Assembly: GCF_042427615.1 (NCBI RefSeq)
Contig: NZ_JBHMEZ010000013.1
Coordinates: forward strand, 124,001 to 188,000
DNA length: 64,000 bases
Source of the DNA: Formosa undariae
GTDB taxonomy: Bacteria > Bacteroidota > Bacteroidia > Flavobacteriales > Flavobacteriaceae
Reading direction: 5' to 3'
In this document: in pieces, positions 18,601 to 26,203 of the stretch
How positions within the stretch are numbered: position 1 is the stretch's first letter
Layout: every line of letters starts with the position of its first letter
Translations under genes and position numbers: made by a program
Notes under the pieces: model-generated
Databases searched by the model: none
Seen by the model: the letters and a program-made list of their open reading frames with translations, nothing else
What the model was told of the DNA's origin: nothing

Positions 18601-19120
18601 GTCAGAAATCACCTTAACTAAAAAAGATAAGGGTATGGCTTGGGGAAGTTTGTACTGGCAATATTTTGAAGATTTAGATGCCATTACCTCCGCAGAAACC
18701 CCTTTACAATTAACCAAAAAGTTATTCCTTAAATCTAATACTGATACAGGTGAAGTATTAACCGAAGTTATTTCTGAAACCACTTTAAAAGTAGGTGATT
18801 TAATTCGAGTAAGAATCACATTAAAAACAGACCGTGATATGGAGTTTCTGCATATGAAAGATATGAGAGCTTCCGGTTTAGAACCCATAGACGTTATTTC
18901 TAAATACAAATGGCAAGATGGATTGGGTTACTACCAAAGTACAAAAGATGCGGCAATGCACTTCTTTTTCGATAACATCCAAAAAGGGGTATATGTATTC
19001 GAATACGATTTACGCGTAAATAACGCCGGAAAAATGAGTAACGGCGTTTCGACCATTCAAAGCATGTATGCTCCTGAATTTAGTAGTCATAGTGAAGGAG
19101 TTCGCATTTCGGTAGAGTAG
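12626..19120 (+). CDS. Alpha-2-macroglobulin family protein with inserted regulatory and TonB-plug domains
   Basis: 2164 residues with a signal peptide (1-19), so periplasmic or surface located. The MG2 domain with FTDRSIYRPGQTVYF is near residues 587-680; further MG domains follow to ~1190. At ~1197-1262 there is a carboxypeptidase-regulatory-like domain (GTVLDAMGSPLPGVNIVIKG) and at ~1270-1385 a SusC-type plug signature (LDEVVVMGYGTQRKKSITG; APLYIIDGVV; ATALYGVAGANGVIIITTKNG). The A2M domain resumes at ~1394 (AFFFPQLQTNSDGEVSFSF). The thioester motif CNEQ is at Cys1623-Gln1626, followed by the thioester-domain helices and a receptor-binding-type C-terminus. Thioester macroglobulins trap attacking proteases; that role here is by family. 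There is no beta-barrel, so it is not a TonB transporter. The gene stands alone, divergent from the TPR gene. Confidence 0.93.
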   Translation: MKFIKPLILSLIFTNSILAQQPNFESLWYEVEKLELTDLPKSALEKVENIDKLAIKYNNQPQHIKSMLYKSKFALVLEEDAQLSIINNFKSEIAKSKAPTKNILESMLANLYWDYFKQNRYKFYNRTRTEEKIDKTDFRTWDLSTLYEDIQLHFQNSLANETVLKQTPIDDFSDILLEQKDSKIFRPTLYDLLNHNALAFFKSTDRNITKPAYKFEIDDSKLLSPAHEFSKSKLETKDSLSLEFQALKIYQNLIIFHLKDKNTEALVTVDIERLLFIKDKAVFEKSDELFMQVLRDYSKKYNNTLASAYYDFELAKMIKTQGDSYSPESNTEVRWKLKDALALCDSVISKFPNSKIAEHCKLLKSEILRPKVSIRNELILPTCTKSRFLITYKNTEHLDFKAAKISHNAFETFNDYYTTKDKDSFASTLQFNKTWTADLKTENDYQEHKTEIITPEFDNGIYLITITDTASKTIEYTTLQVSNIAIVRKENSKYIIFQAIDRNMGKPFINAEVTINYRFDNVKKKTEKEYTDAYGNVKIRKTTRREYARFDLVFNTGNDTAYFDNFYLNYYDNREKNTNKTTYNSFVFTDRSIYRPGQTVYFKAIGMKTKNGVNAVLENKNVTATLYNNNYEEVNKQSFTTNAFGSIHGEFILPNSGLNGQYHIQINTGSNSINMLSRAYFNVEDYKRPTFEANFKPVTETYTVNDSITINGEALAFTGSNITNANVVYRVKRMVDLPYRYYRTQPINYSEPQEIAHGESQTDDSGNFKIHFKAIANLDFSKKDLPVFRYEVTADITDINGETRSTSTTISVGYHTVKVQLQVDNKLDKKAKTNQISIYTTNLNGQFTPVTGTLKIYKLQAPNQVLRERPWSAPDYQVIDKTTFNSLFPNEAYTNEDKPENWKKGTLVLEETINTANTKSILLNKTRRWESGKYTAIFESKDKHNQIIEDETPFELYSLDDKTVSDHGIFEIKTNKSEYNPDDVAEITLASAAENIVITLEVEKNHEVFERHTITLNQDKKTIKIPVSKSDLGGFAIHYSYAVFNTFKTGTVNIRVPYPKTDLQIETKTFRDKIQPGEKETWSFKISGPQGEKVTAEVLASMYDTSLDQFIAHSWSINSTYKPMYYSYNNWRANEAFGTNYSNLNFNISDLNIIPQGFDSLDAFGFNFNGNNWANRQYLMRIQIKNIAEYNDSIPAGYIHGTVLDAMGSPLPGVNIVIKGSTEGTQTDFDGKFVIKANDKDTITLSYIGFLTSEFNVDHKNTFVIRMAEDSASLDEVVVMGYGTQRKKSITGSVSDVENVSNETEIDETVMEKVQVPFSIRGIGSEDNEGIAPLYIIDGVVSETNDLNKDDILKLEVLKPNEATALYGVAGANGVIIITTKNGSKFNDVKIRKNLKETAFFFPQLQTNSDGEVSFSFTSPEALTQWKLQLLAHTSTMQSAERTLTTVTQKELMVQPNAPRFLRHGDAITISSKIINLSDKQLEGEAILQLFDAVTNAPIDINLENTNAVKSFTVDTNNNTQVSWTLKIPETVDAVQYKIIAKAGTFSDGEQNVLPVLSNRMLVTESIPMWVNGNESRTFQLDKLKNNTSKTLKHHKLTLEITSNPAWYAIQALPYIIEYPFDCNEQIFSRFYGNALASHIVNSNPRIQEVFNLWASKDALISNLEKNDELKSILIEETPWLRDAQSETEQKKRIGLLFDMNTMSAKMQVTLQKLESNQLGSGAWPWFAGGRENRYITQHIVTGFGHLQHLGVDTKDSKNMISKALKFTDAEFIETYKDIAKYNAKPDYDAYHLNNIQLHYLYMRSFYSENKPSEELQNIINYYSTQIKTYWTKGSLYNKGLMALIAQRSGDKKTATAIIKSLKENSITNNELGMYWKANTASWYWYESPIETQSLLIEAFSEIEKDTKTIDNLTKWLLKNKQTNRWSTTKSTTDAVYAILLKGSDWLSVTESLDITVGGQPIPEDKLKDTKVEAGTGYFKTTWTADEITPELSEITLTKKDKGMAWGSLYWQYFEDLDAITSAETPLQLTKKLFLKSNTDTGEVLTEVISETTLKVGDLIRVRITLKTDRDMEFLHMKDMRASGLEPIDVISKYKWQDGLGYYQSTKDAAMHFFFDNIQKGVYVFEYDLRVNNAGKMSNGVSTIQSMYAPEFSSHSEGVRISVE

Positions 19121-19150
19121 TTAAAAAGAAAGCTAGAATCATTAATTAAG

Positions 19151-19688
19151 GTCATGCTGAACTTGTTTCAGTATCTCACATCTAACTCCAATATGATTAC
19201 TCAGATGGGACCCTGAAATAAATTCAGGGTGACGAACAACACTAATTAAAATTAGAACTTAAATTACAAACTAGCGTCATGCTGAACTCGTTTCAGCACC
19301 CCACAACTAACTACAATGTGATTATTCAGGTGTGACCCTGAAATAAATTCAGGGTGACGAACAACATTAATTAAAATCAGAACTAAAACTACAAACTAGC
19401 GTCATGCTGAACTCGTTTCAACATCCCACTACTAACTCCAATGTGATTACTCGTATGAGACCCTGAAATAAATTCAGGGTGACGAATAACATTAATTAAA
19501 ATTAGAACTTAAATTACAAACTAGCGTCATGCTGAACTCGTTTCAGCATCCCACCACTTACTCGAATGTGATTACTCGAATGAGACCCTGAAATAAATTC
19601 AGGGTGACGAACAGCATTAATTAAAATTAGAACTTAAATTACAAACTAGCGTCATGCTGAACTCGTTTCAGCATCCCACAACTAACTC
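19151..19688. repeat. Tandem array of 125-bp units, each with two hairpins (4 full copies and one partial)
   Basis: Units begin with GTCATGCTGAACTCGTTTCAG at 19151, 19276, 19401, 19526 and 19651, an exact period of 125 bases; the fifth stops after ~38 bases. Each unit has a left hairpin (ATGCTGAA, 5-base loop, TTCAGCAT) and a right hairpin (ACCCTGAA, loop ataaa, TTCAGGGT) ~35 bases later, then a less structured AT-rich spacer ending ACAAACTAGC. The right hairpin is identical in all four full copies while the region between hairpins varies, which suggests selection or recent conversion. It fills the space between the convergent A2M and obgE genes and contains no gene. REP-like elements of this kind are common in Bacteroidota. 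Confidence 0.95.
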
Positions 19689-19707
19689 ATAGAAAACTTT
19701 ACAAACA

Positions 19708-19738
19708 AAAAAAGGAGCCTTAACAGCTCCTTTTTTTA
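19708..19738. terminator. Bidirectional terminator before obgE end
   Basis: AAAGGAGC (19711-19718) pairs with GCTCCTTT (19726-19733) across a 7-base loop, with A and T runs on the two sides. It serves obgE on the minus strand. Confidence 0.88.
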
Positions 19739-19762
19739 TACTCTATATTGAAAAACTTCGAC

Positions 19763-20761
19763 TTAAACGTTCAACATTTTCCAAAGTTTATCTTTCAATT
19801 CTGTAATCCCTTGTTGGGCAACCGATGAAATAAAGATATATTCTACACCTAAATTTTTATCAAGTTCCATGCGTAATTCTGCTTGTAACTCATCATCTAA
19901 CATATCACATTTAGAAATAGCAACAAGACGATCTTTATCTAACATCTCAGGATTATAACGTCTAAGTTCGTCTAATAAAATTTCATATTGCTTGCTAATA
20001 TCGTCGGCATCAGCAGGAATTAAAAACAGTAACGTCGAGTTACGTTCTATATGTCTTAAGAAATAATATCCTAATCCTTTTCCTTCTGCAGCACCTTCAA
20101 TAATACCAGGAATATCGGCCATTACAAAGGTTTGGAAATCACGATATTCAACGATACCTAAGTTAGGTTTTAGCGTCGTAAACTCGTAATCTGCAATTTT
20201 CGGTTTTGCTGAAGTAATTACAGACAATAACGTTGATTTCCCTGCATTAGGGAAACCTACTAAACCAACATCGGCAAGTAGTTTCAACTCTAAAGTCACA
20301 TATTTTTCTTCTAATGGCATACCCGGTTGTGCGTAACGAGGCGTTTGGTTTGTGGAACTTTTAAAATGCCAGTTTCCACGACCACCCATTCCTCCTTGGC
20401 TCACAATACGCTCTTCTCCAACTTCTGTGATTTCGAAAAGTATATTATCAGTTTCAGTATCACGAACCACAGTTCCTAACGGCACATCTAAATACACGTC
20501 TTCCCCATCGGCACCAGAACTACGTCCACTACTTCCATGTCCTCCATGACCCGCACGTAAATGACGTTTAAATTTTAAATGAAAAAGAGTCCATAAATTA
20601 TCGTTTCCTCTAATAATAACATGACCTCCTCGACCACCATCTCCCCCATCGGGACCTCCTTTTGTAATATATTTCTCACGATGTAAATGCGTAGATCCTT
20701 TACCTCCGTTCCCGGATGTTAATTGGATTTTCACATAGTCTACAAAATTTCCTTCAGTCAT
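19763..20761 (-). CDS. obgE: GTPase ObgE/CgtA
   Basis: 332-residue Obg GTPase involved in ribosome assembly and stress control in the cytoplasm. The glycine-rich Obg domain fills residues 1-158 (GNGGKGSTHLHREKY; GGPDGGDGGRGG). The G domain has G1 GFPNAGKST at 169-177, switch I near FTTLKP, G3 DIPGIIEGA and G4 SKCD. The C-terminal OCT domain of some orthologues is absent, which is normal for the shorter Bacteroidota form. The hpt-adk gene ends 64 bases upstream on the same strand, so the two probably share a transcript. Confidence 0.97.
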   Translation of the reverse strand: MTEGNFVDYVKIQLTSGNGGKGSTHLHREKYITKGGPDGGDGGRGGHVIIRGNDNLWTLFHLKFKRHLRAGHGGHGSSGRSSGADGEDVYLDVPLGTVVRDTETDNILFEITEVGEERIVSQGGMGGRGNWHFKSSTNQTPRYAQPGMPLEEKYVTLELKLLADVGLVGFPNAGKSTLLSVITSAKPKIADYEFTTLKPNLGIVEYRDFQTFVMADIPGIIEGAAEGKGLGYYFLRHIERNSTLLFLIPADADDISKQYEILLDELRRYNPEMLDKDRLVAISKCDMLDDELQAELRMELDKNLGVEYIFISSVAQQGITELKDKLWKMLNV

Positions 20762-20825
20762 AATTACTTGGACTTCTTATATGAAGTCTTTAAAATGTTA
20801 TAAAAATCTAATTGAAATATTTCAA

Positions 20826-21935
20826 TTATAGCTTATCGATTACTTGGCTTAAACGCACTGTAATATCTTCGATAGAACCTACACCGTCCACGCCAAAATA
20901 TTTGTCTTGTGCAGAATAGTAATCTTTTAAAATCGCTGTTTTAGAATAGTATTCTTTAATACGGTTCGCGATAATAGACTCGTCTGCGTCGTCTGAACGC
21001 CCACTAGTTTTACCACGTTCTAATAAACGTTCTATTAATATTTGGTCTTCTACTTCTAATGCAATCATGGCATTAATTTCAGAATCTTTACTCTTCATTA
21101 ATTCTTCTAAAGCTGCTGCTTGTGCGTTGGTTCTTGGGAAACCATCGAAAATAAATCCGTTAGCACCGGCGTTTTTTTCAACTTCAGCATTCAACATATC
21201 AATAGTAACTTTATCTGGAACCAATTCGCCTTTATCCATAAAAGATTTGGCTAGCATTCCTAAAGCGGTTTCATTCTTTATATTGTAACGAAATACATCG
21301 CCAGTAGAAATATGTACTAAATTGTATTTTTCTTTTAAAAAATTTGCTTGTGTTCCTTTACCTGCACCTGGAGGTCCAAATAAGACTAAATTTGTCATAT
21401 GTTGAGTTGTTTTTATTTGATATACTTCTGGTAAATTCCGACCTAATCCATCGTAATCTAAACCAAAACCAACTATAAATTTGTCTGGAATTTCTATACC
21501 GACATAGTGCAGTTTGAAATCCTTTTTATAGGCTGTTGGTTTATAAAATAAGGTCGCAATAGTAAGCGATTTAACGTTTTCATTTTTAAAAATACGATGA
21601 ATTTCGGCTAACGTCCGCCCTGAATCTATAATATCTTCAAGGATAATTACTGAACGCCCACTTAAATCTTGAGTTAAACCTATTAAACGCTGAATGTCTT
21701 CTGTAGATTTCACACCTTCATAAGACGCTAATTTAATAAAAGTAACCTCGCAAGGGTTTGGATATTTCTTAACAAACTCGCTTACAATCATAAACGAACC
21801 ATTTAAAACCCCTACAAAAACAGGAACTTCATCGGCAAAATCGACAGCTACTTGTTCTGCCATTCTAGTAATAGCATCATCTATTTGCTTTGCTGTAATA
21901 AATGGCTTAAAATATTTGTCATGAAGTTTAATCAT
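20826..21935 (-). CDS. Fused hypoxanthine phosphoribosyltransferase - adenylate kinase
   Basis: One uninterrupted 369-codon frame encodes two enzymes. Residues 1-~175 are a hypoxanthine-type phosphoribosyltransferase (VFVGVLNGSFMIVSEF; the PRPP loop ILEDIIDSGRTLAEI; KFIVGFGLDYDGLGRNLPEVY). Residues 180-369 are adenylate kinase with the P-loop LFGPPGAGKGTQ, FDGFPRTNAQA and the short, LID-less form. The kinase part starts with Met180 and would be a complete stand-alone Adk, so internal initiation is possible. Together they couple purine salvage (hypoxanthine to IMP) to adenylate balance. A perfect -7 box lies 29 bases upstream of the first ATG. obgE follows. Confidence 0.95.
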   Translation of the reverse strand: MIKLHDKYFKPFITAKQIDDAITRMAEQVAVDFADEVPVFVGVLNGSFMIVSEFVKKYPNPCEVTFIKLASYEGVKSTEDIQRLIGLTQDLSGRSVIILEDIIDSGRTLAEIHRIFKNENVKSLTIATLFYKPTAYKKDFKLHYVGIEIPDKFIVGFGLDYDGLGRNLPEVYQIKTTQHMTNLVLFGPPGAGKGTQANFLKEKYNLVHISTGDVFRYNIKNETALGMLAKSFMDKGELVPDKVTIDMLNAEVEKNAGANGFIFDGFPRTNAQAAALEELMKSKDSEINAMIALEVEDQILIERLLERGKTSGRSDDADESIIANRIKEYYSKTAILKDYYSAQDKYFGVDGVGSIEDITVRLSQVIDKL

Positions 21936-21964
21936 AAAATATCCTGATTTTCGTTAATTCTTGG

Positions 21965-21972
21965 CAAAGATA
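21965..21972 (-). promoter_or_regulatory. -7 promoter box (TATCTTTG, minus strand) of the hpt-adk / obgE unit
   Basis: Plus-strand CAAAGATA is a perfect TAnnTTTG on the minus strand; the leader to the ATG at 21935 would be about 25 bases. Confidence 0.65.
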
Positions 21973-22057
21973 ATCAAATGAGACCTATAATCTAATTTTA
22001 GAAAAAGGTTTCATACTATTGATTTCTTAATTTTAGAATTAATTTCATATTAAAACG

Positions 22058-22065
22058 TATTTTTG
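22058..22065 (+). promoter_or_regulatory. -7 promoter box (TATTTTTG) of purK-purE
   Basis: Perfect TAnnTTTG, 33 bases upstream of the purK ATG. The short leader leaves no room for a purine riboswitch. Confidence 0.6.
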
Positions 22066-22098
22066 TCACGTCTAAAACACGAGTAAAAAAGCAATATA

Positions 22099-23253
22099 AT
22101 GAATTATTTTTCTTCAAATTTTAAATTAGGAATATTAGGTGGTGGTCAATTAGGTAAAATGCTACTTAATGAAACCAGAAAATTCGACATTCACACTTGT
22201 GTCTTAGATCCTAGTGAAGAGGCCCCTTGCAAAGTGGGTAGTAACGAATTTCAAATCGGTGATTTAATGGATTACGATGCGGTTTTTAACTTCGGGAAAC
22301 ATGTTGATGTTTTAACTATCGAAATTGAAAATGTAAATGTTAATGCCCTTGAAGATTTAGAAAAAGAAGGTGTACGCGTGTATCCGTCTTCTAAAACATT
22401 ACGCACCATTCAGAATAAAGCAACGCAGAAATTATTTTATGTAGACCATAATTTACCAACAGCACCATTTTCTCGATTTGCTTACACCATTGAGATTGAA
22501 GATACCATTTCTAACGGTGGATTAGATTATCCTTTTGTTTGGAAAAGTGCTCAGTTTGGATATGATGGAACAGGCGTAAAAATTGTGCGTGAATTAAAAG
22601 ACCTTGAAAATTTACCTAATGTAGCCTGTATCACAGAAAAACTGATTCCGTTTAAAAACGAATTGGCAGTGATTGTTGCACGAAATCCATCTGGAGAAGT
22701 TAAAACATATCCTGTGGTAGAAATGGAATTTCATCCAGAAGCCAATCAGGTAGAATATGTAATTTGTCCTGCACGAATTAGCGAAGATATTACTAAAAAA
22801 GCAACCGAAGTAGCCTTAAAAGCTGCACATGCTTTTAATCACGTGGGTTTATTAGCTGTAGAGATGTTTCAGACTGAAGACGACGAAATTATTATTAACG
22901 AAGTCGCTCCAAGGCCTCACAATTCGGGTCATCAAACCATCGAAGCGAGTTTCACCTCTCAATTCGAACAACACATTAGAGCCGTTTTAGATTTACCATT
23001 AGGGAATACTGCAAATAAATTAAACGGTATTATGGTCAATTTAGTGGGAGCAGAAGGACATACCGGAGATGTGGTTTATAAAAACATCGAAAATATTATG
23101 GCTATGGATGGTGTAACACCTCACATTTATGGTAAGAAACAAACGCGTCCGTTTAGAAAAATGGGGCATGTTACTATAGTAAATGAAGATATTGTTGAGG
23201 CACGAAAAATTGCCGAAAACGTAAAAAACAGCATTCAAGTTATTACCGAATAA
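22099..23253 (+). CDS. purK: 5-(carboxyamino)imidazole ribonucleotide synthase
   Basis: ATP-grasp enzyme of 384 residues that carboxylates AIR to N5-CAIR using ATP and bicarbonate in purine synthesis. The N-terminal GILGGGQLGKML (residues 11-22) is diagnostic; VWKSAQFGYDGTGVKIV carries the ATP-binding lysine and glycine loop, and EMFQTEDDEIIINEVAPRPHNSGHQTIEA is the metal/substrate site (shown here in part: NEVAPRPHNSGH). Length is normal. purE starts 41 bases after its stop, forming a purK-purE operon with a terminator behind it. Confidence 0.97.
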   Translation: MNYFSSNFKLGILGGGQLGKMLLNETRKFDIHTCVLDPSEEAPCKVGSNEFQIGDLMDYDAVFNFGKHVDVLTIEIENVNVNALEDLEKEGVRVYPSSKTLRTIQNKATQKLFYVDHNLPTAPFSRFAYTIEIEDTISNGGLDYPFVWKSAQFGYDGTGVKIVRELKDLENLPNVACITEKLIPFKNELAVIVARNPSGEVKTYPVVEMEFHPEANQVEYVICPARISEDITKKATEVALKAAHAFNHVGLLAVEMFQTEDDEIIINEVAPRPHNSGHQTIEASFTSQFEQHIRAVLDLPLGNTANKLNGIMVNLVGAEGHTGDVVYKNIENIMAMDGVTPHIYGKKQTRPFRKMGHVTIVNEDIVEARKIAENVKNSIQVITE

Positions 23254-23294
23254 AAAACAAAGCATTTATTACTAATGCAAAACACATATATATT

Positions 23295-23774
23295 ATGAGT
23301 AAAGTAGGCGTTATTATGGGAAGTAAAAGTGACCTTCCTGTTATGCAAGATGCAATAGACATTTTAAAAACATTTGATATAGAAGTGGAAGTAGATATCG
23401 TTTCGGCGCATCGTACTCCAGAAAAATTATTCGATTACGGAAAAAATGCACATACACGTGGTATACAAGTTATTGTTGCCGGTGCTGGTGGTGCAGCTCA
23501 CTTACCTGGAATGGTCGCGTCTTTATCTCCGCTTCCTATTATAGGTGTTCCTGTAAAAAGCAGTAACTCTATAGATGGATGGGATTCTGTATTATCTATA
23601 TTACAAATGCCTGGAGGTGTACCTGTAGCAACAGTAGCACTTAACGGTGCTAAAAATGCGGGAATACTGGCTGCTCAAATTATTGGAAGTTCGGATCCTG
23701 TAGTACTCGAAAAAATTCTAAAATATAAAGAAGGTTTAAAACAGGCTGTATTAGAGACTGCTAAAAACTTATAA
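23295..23774 (+). CDS. purE: N5-carboxyaminoimidazole ribonucleotide mutase
   Basis: Class I PurE of 159 residues, converting N5-CAIR to CAIR, the step after PurK. The motif GSKSDLPVM is at residues 9-17, the catalytic histidine segment SAHRTPE follows near 40, and AGAGGAAHLPGMVA and QMPGGVPVATVA complete the active site. Presence of PurK next door fits the bacterial class I pathway. A perfect terminator hairpin follows eight bases after the stop. Confidence 0.98.
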   Translation: MSKVGVIMGSKSDLPVMQDAIDILKTFDIEVEVDIVSAHRTPEKLFDYGKNAHTRGIQVIVAGAGGAAHLPGMVASLSPLPIIGVPVKSSNSIDGWDSVLSILQMPGGVPVATVALNGAKNAGILAAQIIGSSDPVVLEKILKYKEGLKQAVLETAKNL

Positions 23775-23778
23775 GCAC

Positions 23779-23811
23779 AAAAAAAGCCTCTATAAATAGA
23801 GGCTTTTTATC
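23779..23811 (+). terminator. Terminator of the purK-purE operon
   Basis: AAAAAGCCTCTAT and its exact complement pair around a 2-base loop (23781-23808), ending in a T run. Confidence 0.93.
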
Positions 23812-23947
23812 GCTATTAATCAATAAATTTTTTCAGAGTAACCAGCTCTTTTATGAAAAAAAATCTGCACAAATGTATGATTATTTCCTAGTCATATAGC
23901 GCTTTAACACAATTTTTAACATTTATTTACGAAAAACAGCTCAAAAA

Positions 23948-25981
23948 ATGAACATTCTATTAAATCCCTTTCAAACGCCATTTACCACTGCACCGTTTTC
24001 AGAGATTAAAAACGAAGACTTTTTACCTGCAATTACATCTTTAATTGAAGAGACCAAAGCTGAAATAAACGCCATTACTTCTAATCCTGAAGTACCTACA
24101 TATAAAAACACAATTGAAGCCTTAGAATTCTCAGGTGTACAGCTAGATCGCGTGACTAGTATTTTCTTTAATTTAAATTCTGCAGAAACAAATGATGCTA
24201 TCCAAAAAATAGCTCAAGAAGTATCTCCACTATTATCTGAATTCGGAAATGACATTACACTAAACGAAGCACTTTTTAAGCGTGTAAAATTAATTTACGA
24301 TACGCGAGACTCTTTAAGTCTAAATGCGGAACAAATGATGCTTTTAGAAAAACAGTATAAAAGTTTTTCTAGAAACGGAGCCCTTTTAGCGGAAGACAAA
24401 AAACAAACTCTTCGTGATTTAGATAAGGACTTAAGCAAACTAAGTCTAAGTTTTGGCGAAAATGTATTGGCAGAAACCAATGCATTCGAAATGCTTATAA
24501 CCGATGAAGACGATTTAAGCGGACTTCCTGAAGGTGCTAAAGAAGCTGCAAAGCAATTAGCGGAGTCGAAAGACAAAGATGGTTGGTTAATTAATTTAGA
24601 TTACCCAAGTTATATTCCGTTTATGACTTATGCCGACAATCGTGAGTTAAGAAAAAAACTGGCTATTGCTTTTGGTCAAAGGGGATTTGGTAATAACGAA
24701 TTCGATAATCAAGACATTGTTTTAAACATTGTAAAAAAACGTTATCAACGCGCTAATTTATTAGGCTATAAAACCCATGCTAATTTTGTATTAGAAGAAC
24801 GCATGGCTAAAACGCCAGAAAACGTTTCAGAATTTTTAAACGAATTATTAGATAAAGCGAAACCGGCTGCACTAGGTGAACTTAAAGACCTAGAAGATTT
24901 CGCTAAAGCATTAGATAATATTGACCGCCTTGAAAAATGGGATTCTGGTTATTATGCTGAAAAGCTAAAACAGAAGTTATTCGATTTAGACGACGAAAAA
25001 CTGAAACCCTATTTTCAATTAGAAAATGTAACCAACGGTGCGTTTAAAATTGCCGAAAAATTATATGGTTTACATTTCGAGGAAGTAGATACTATAGATA
25101 AGTACCATGAGGAAGTTTCGACATATAAAGTAACTAACGATAATGGTGATTTAGTATCTATTTTCTACGCCGATTTTTTTCCAAGAGCAGGAAAACGTAA
25201 CGGCGCATGGATGACGGTTTATAAATCTCAATACATTAAAAACAACGAAAATAGTCGTCCGCATATTTCTATAGTGTGCAACTTTACAAAACCTACAAAA
25301 AGCAAACCGTCTTTATTAACGTTTAACGAAGTGACCACTTTATTTCACGAATTTGGCCATGCATTACACGGCATGTTGGCAAACACCACCTACCCTAGCC
25401 TTTCAGGAACGAGCGTATTTTGGGATTTTGTAGAGCTACCAAGTCAGGTGATGGAGAACTGGTGTTTCGAAAAAGAAGCGCTAGAATTATTCGCAACACA
25501 TTATAAAACTGGCGAAGTGATCCCTATGGAATTGGTTTCGAAAATAAAGGAATCAGCTACATTTCACGAAGGGATGCAAACCTTACGTCAGATTAGTTTT
25601 GGTTTATTAGATATGAGCTGGCACGGACAAGACCCTTCAGCAATAGAACATGTAAAAGTTCACGAATCGGAAGCTTTCGAAAACACAAAATTATATCCAG
25701 ATGTTGCCGAGAACTGCATGAGCACAGCATTTTCTCATATTTTCCAAGGTGGCTATTCTGCAGGATATTACAGTTATAAGTGGGCAGAAGTTTTAGATGC
25801 TGATGCTTTCGAATATTTTAAAGAAGCTGGTATCTTCAACAAAGAAGTCGCTACAAAATTTAAAGACAATGTACTATCGCAAGGTGGTACTGTAGATCCA
25901 ATGACATTATATAAACGCTTCCGAGGTAAAGAACCTCAGCCCGAAGCGTTATTAAGACGTGCGGGTTTAATTAAAAAATAA
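23948..25981 (+). CDS. M3 family metallopeptidase (cytoplasmic oligopeptidase / Dcp type)
   Basis: 677-residue zinc oligopeptidase. The catalytic motif HEFGHALHG has zinc ligands His467 and His471 and catalytic Glu468; the third ligand Glu is in the helix WDFVELPSQVMENW about 28 residues on. The C-terminal GGYSAGYYSYKWAEVLDADAFE is the hallmark of the oligopeptidase A / peptidyl-dipeptidase Dcp subfamily. No signal peptide is visible, so it is probably cytoplasmic and degrades short peptides. A second M3 gene at 40208-42349 is about 40% similar by eye and appears to be a lipoprotein, so the pair may divide the work by compartment. The start ATG gives the normal N-terminus. Confidence 0.95.
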   Translation: MNILLNPFQTPFTTAPFSEIKNEDFLPAITSLIEETKAEINAITSNPEVPTYKNTIEALEFSGVQLDRVTSIFFNLNSAETNDAIQKIAQEVSPLLSEFGNDITLNEALFKRVKLIYDTRDSLSLNAEQMMLLEKQYKSFSRNGALLAEDKKQTLRDLDKDLSKLSLSFGENVLAETNAFEMLITDEDDLSGLPEGAKEAAKQLAESKDKDGWLINLDYPSYIPFMTYADNRELRKKLAIAFGQRGFGNNEFDNQDIVLNIVKKRYQRANLLGYKTHANFVLEERMAKTPENVSEFLNELLDKAKPAALGELKDLEDFAKALDNIDRLEKWDSGYYAEKLKQKLFDLDDEKLKPYFQLENVTNGAFKIAEKLYGLHFEEVDTIDKYHEEVSTYKVTNDNGDLVSIFYADFFPRAGKRNGAWMTVYKSQYIKNNENSRPHISIVCNFTKPTKSKPSLLTFNEVTTLFHEFGHALHGMLANTTYPSLSGTSVFWDFVELPSQVMENWCFEKEALELFATHYKTGEVIPMELVSKIKESATFHEGMQTLRQISFGLLDMSWHGQDPSAIEHVKVHESEAFENTKLYPDVAENCMSTAFSHIFQGGYSAGYYSYKWAEVLDADAFEYFKEAGIFNKEVATKFKDNVLSQGGTVDPMTLYKRFRGKEPQPEALLRRAGLIKK

Positions 25982-26203
25982 TTACACCCTTTTACATTTT
26001 GGTGTAAACCTTATAATTTTCTAGTTACACACCATACATATTATAGACGGAAGAGCTAAGAATGCATTCATTATATAAATTCTTGGCTCTTATGTTTATA
26101 AACCCTATTAAATAAAACAAACGACTCTCCTGCCTTTTACTAACAAACCTCTGACAAATAGCTGCTTTTAATCGATTAACTTAAATAATTTAATAAAATT
26201 ATT

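Noticed and set aside
19151..19688. Possible CRISPR array (regular repeats)
   Set aside because: The 125-bp period has repeats and spacers that are all similar to each other, and there are no cas genes.
25982..26007. TTACACC...GGTGTAA hairpin as terminator of the first M3 gene
   Set aside because: Only seven pairs with a 12-base loop and no T run afterwards; not convincing.
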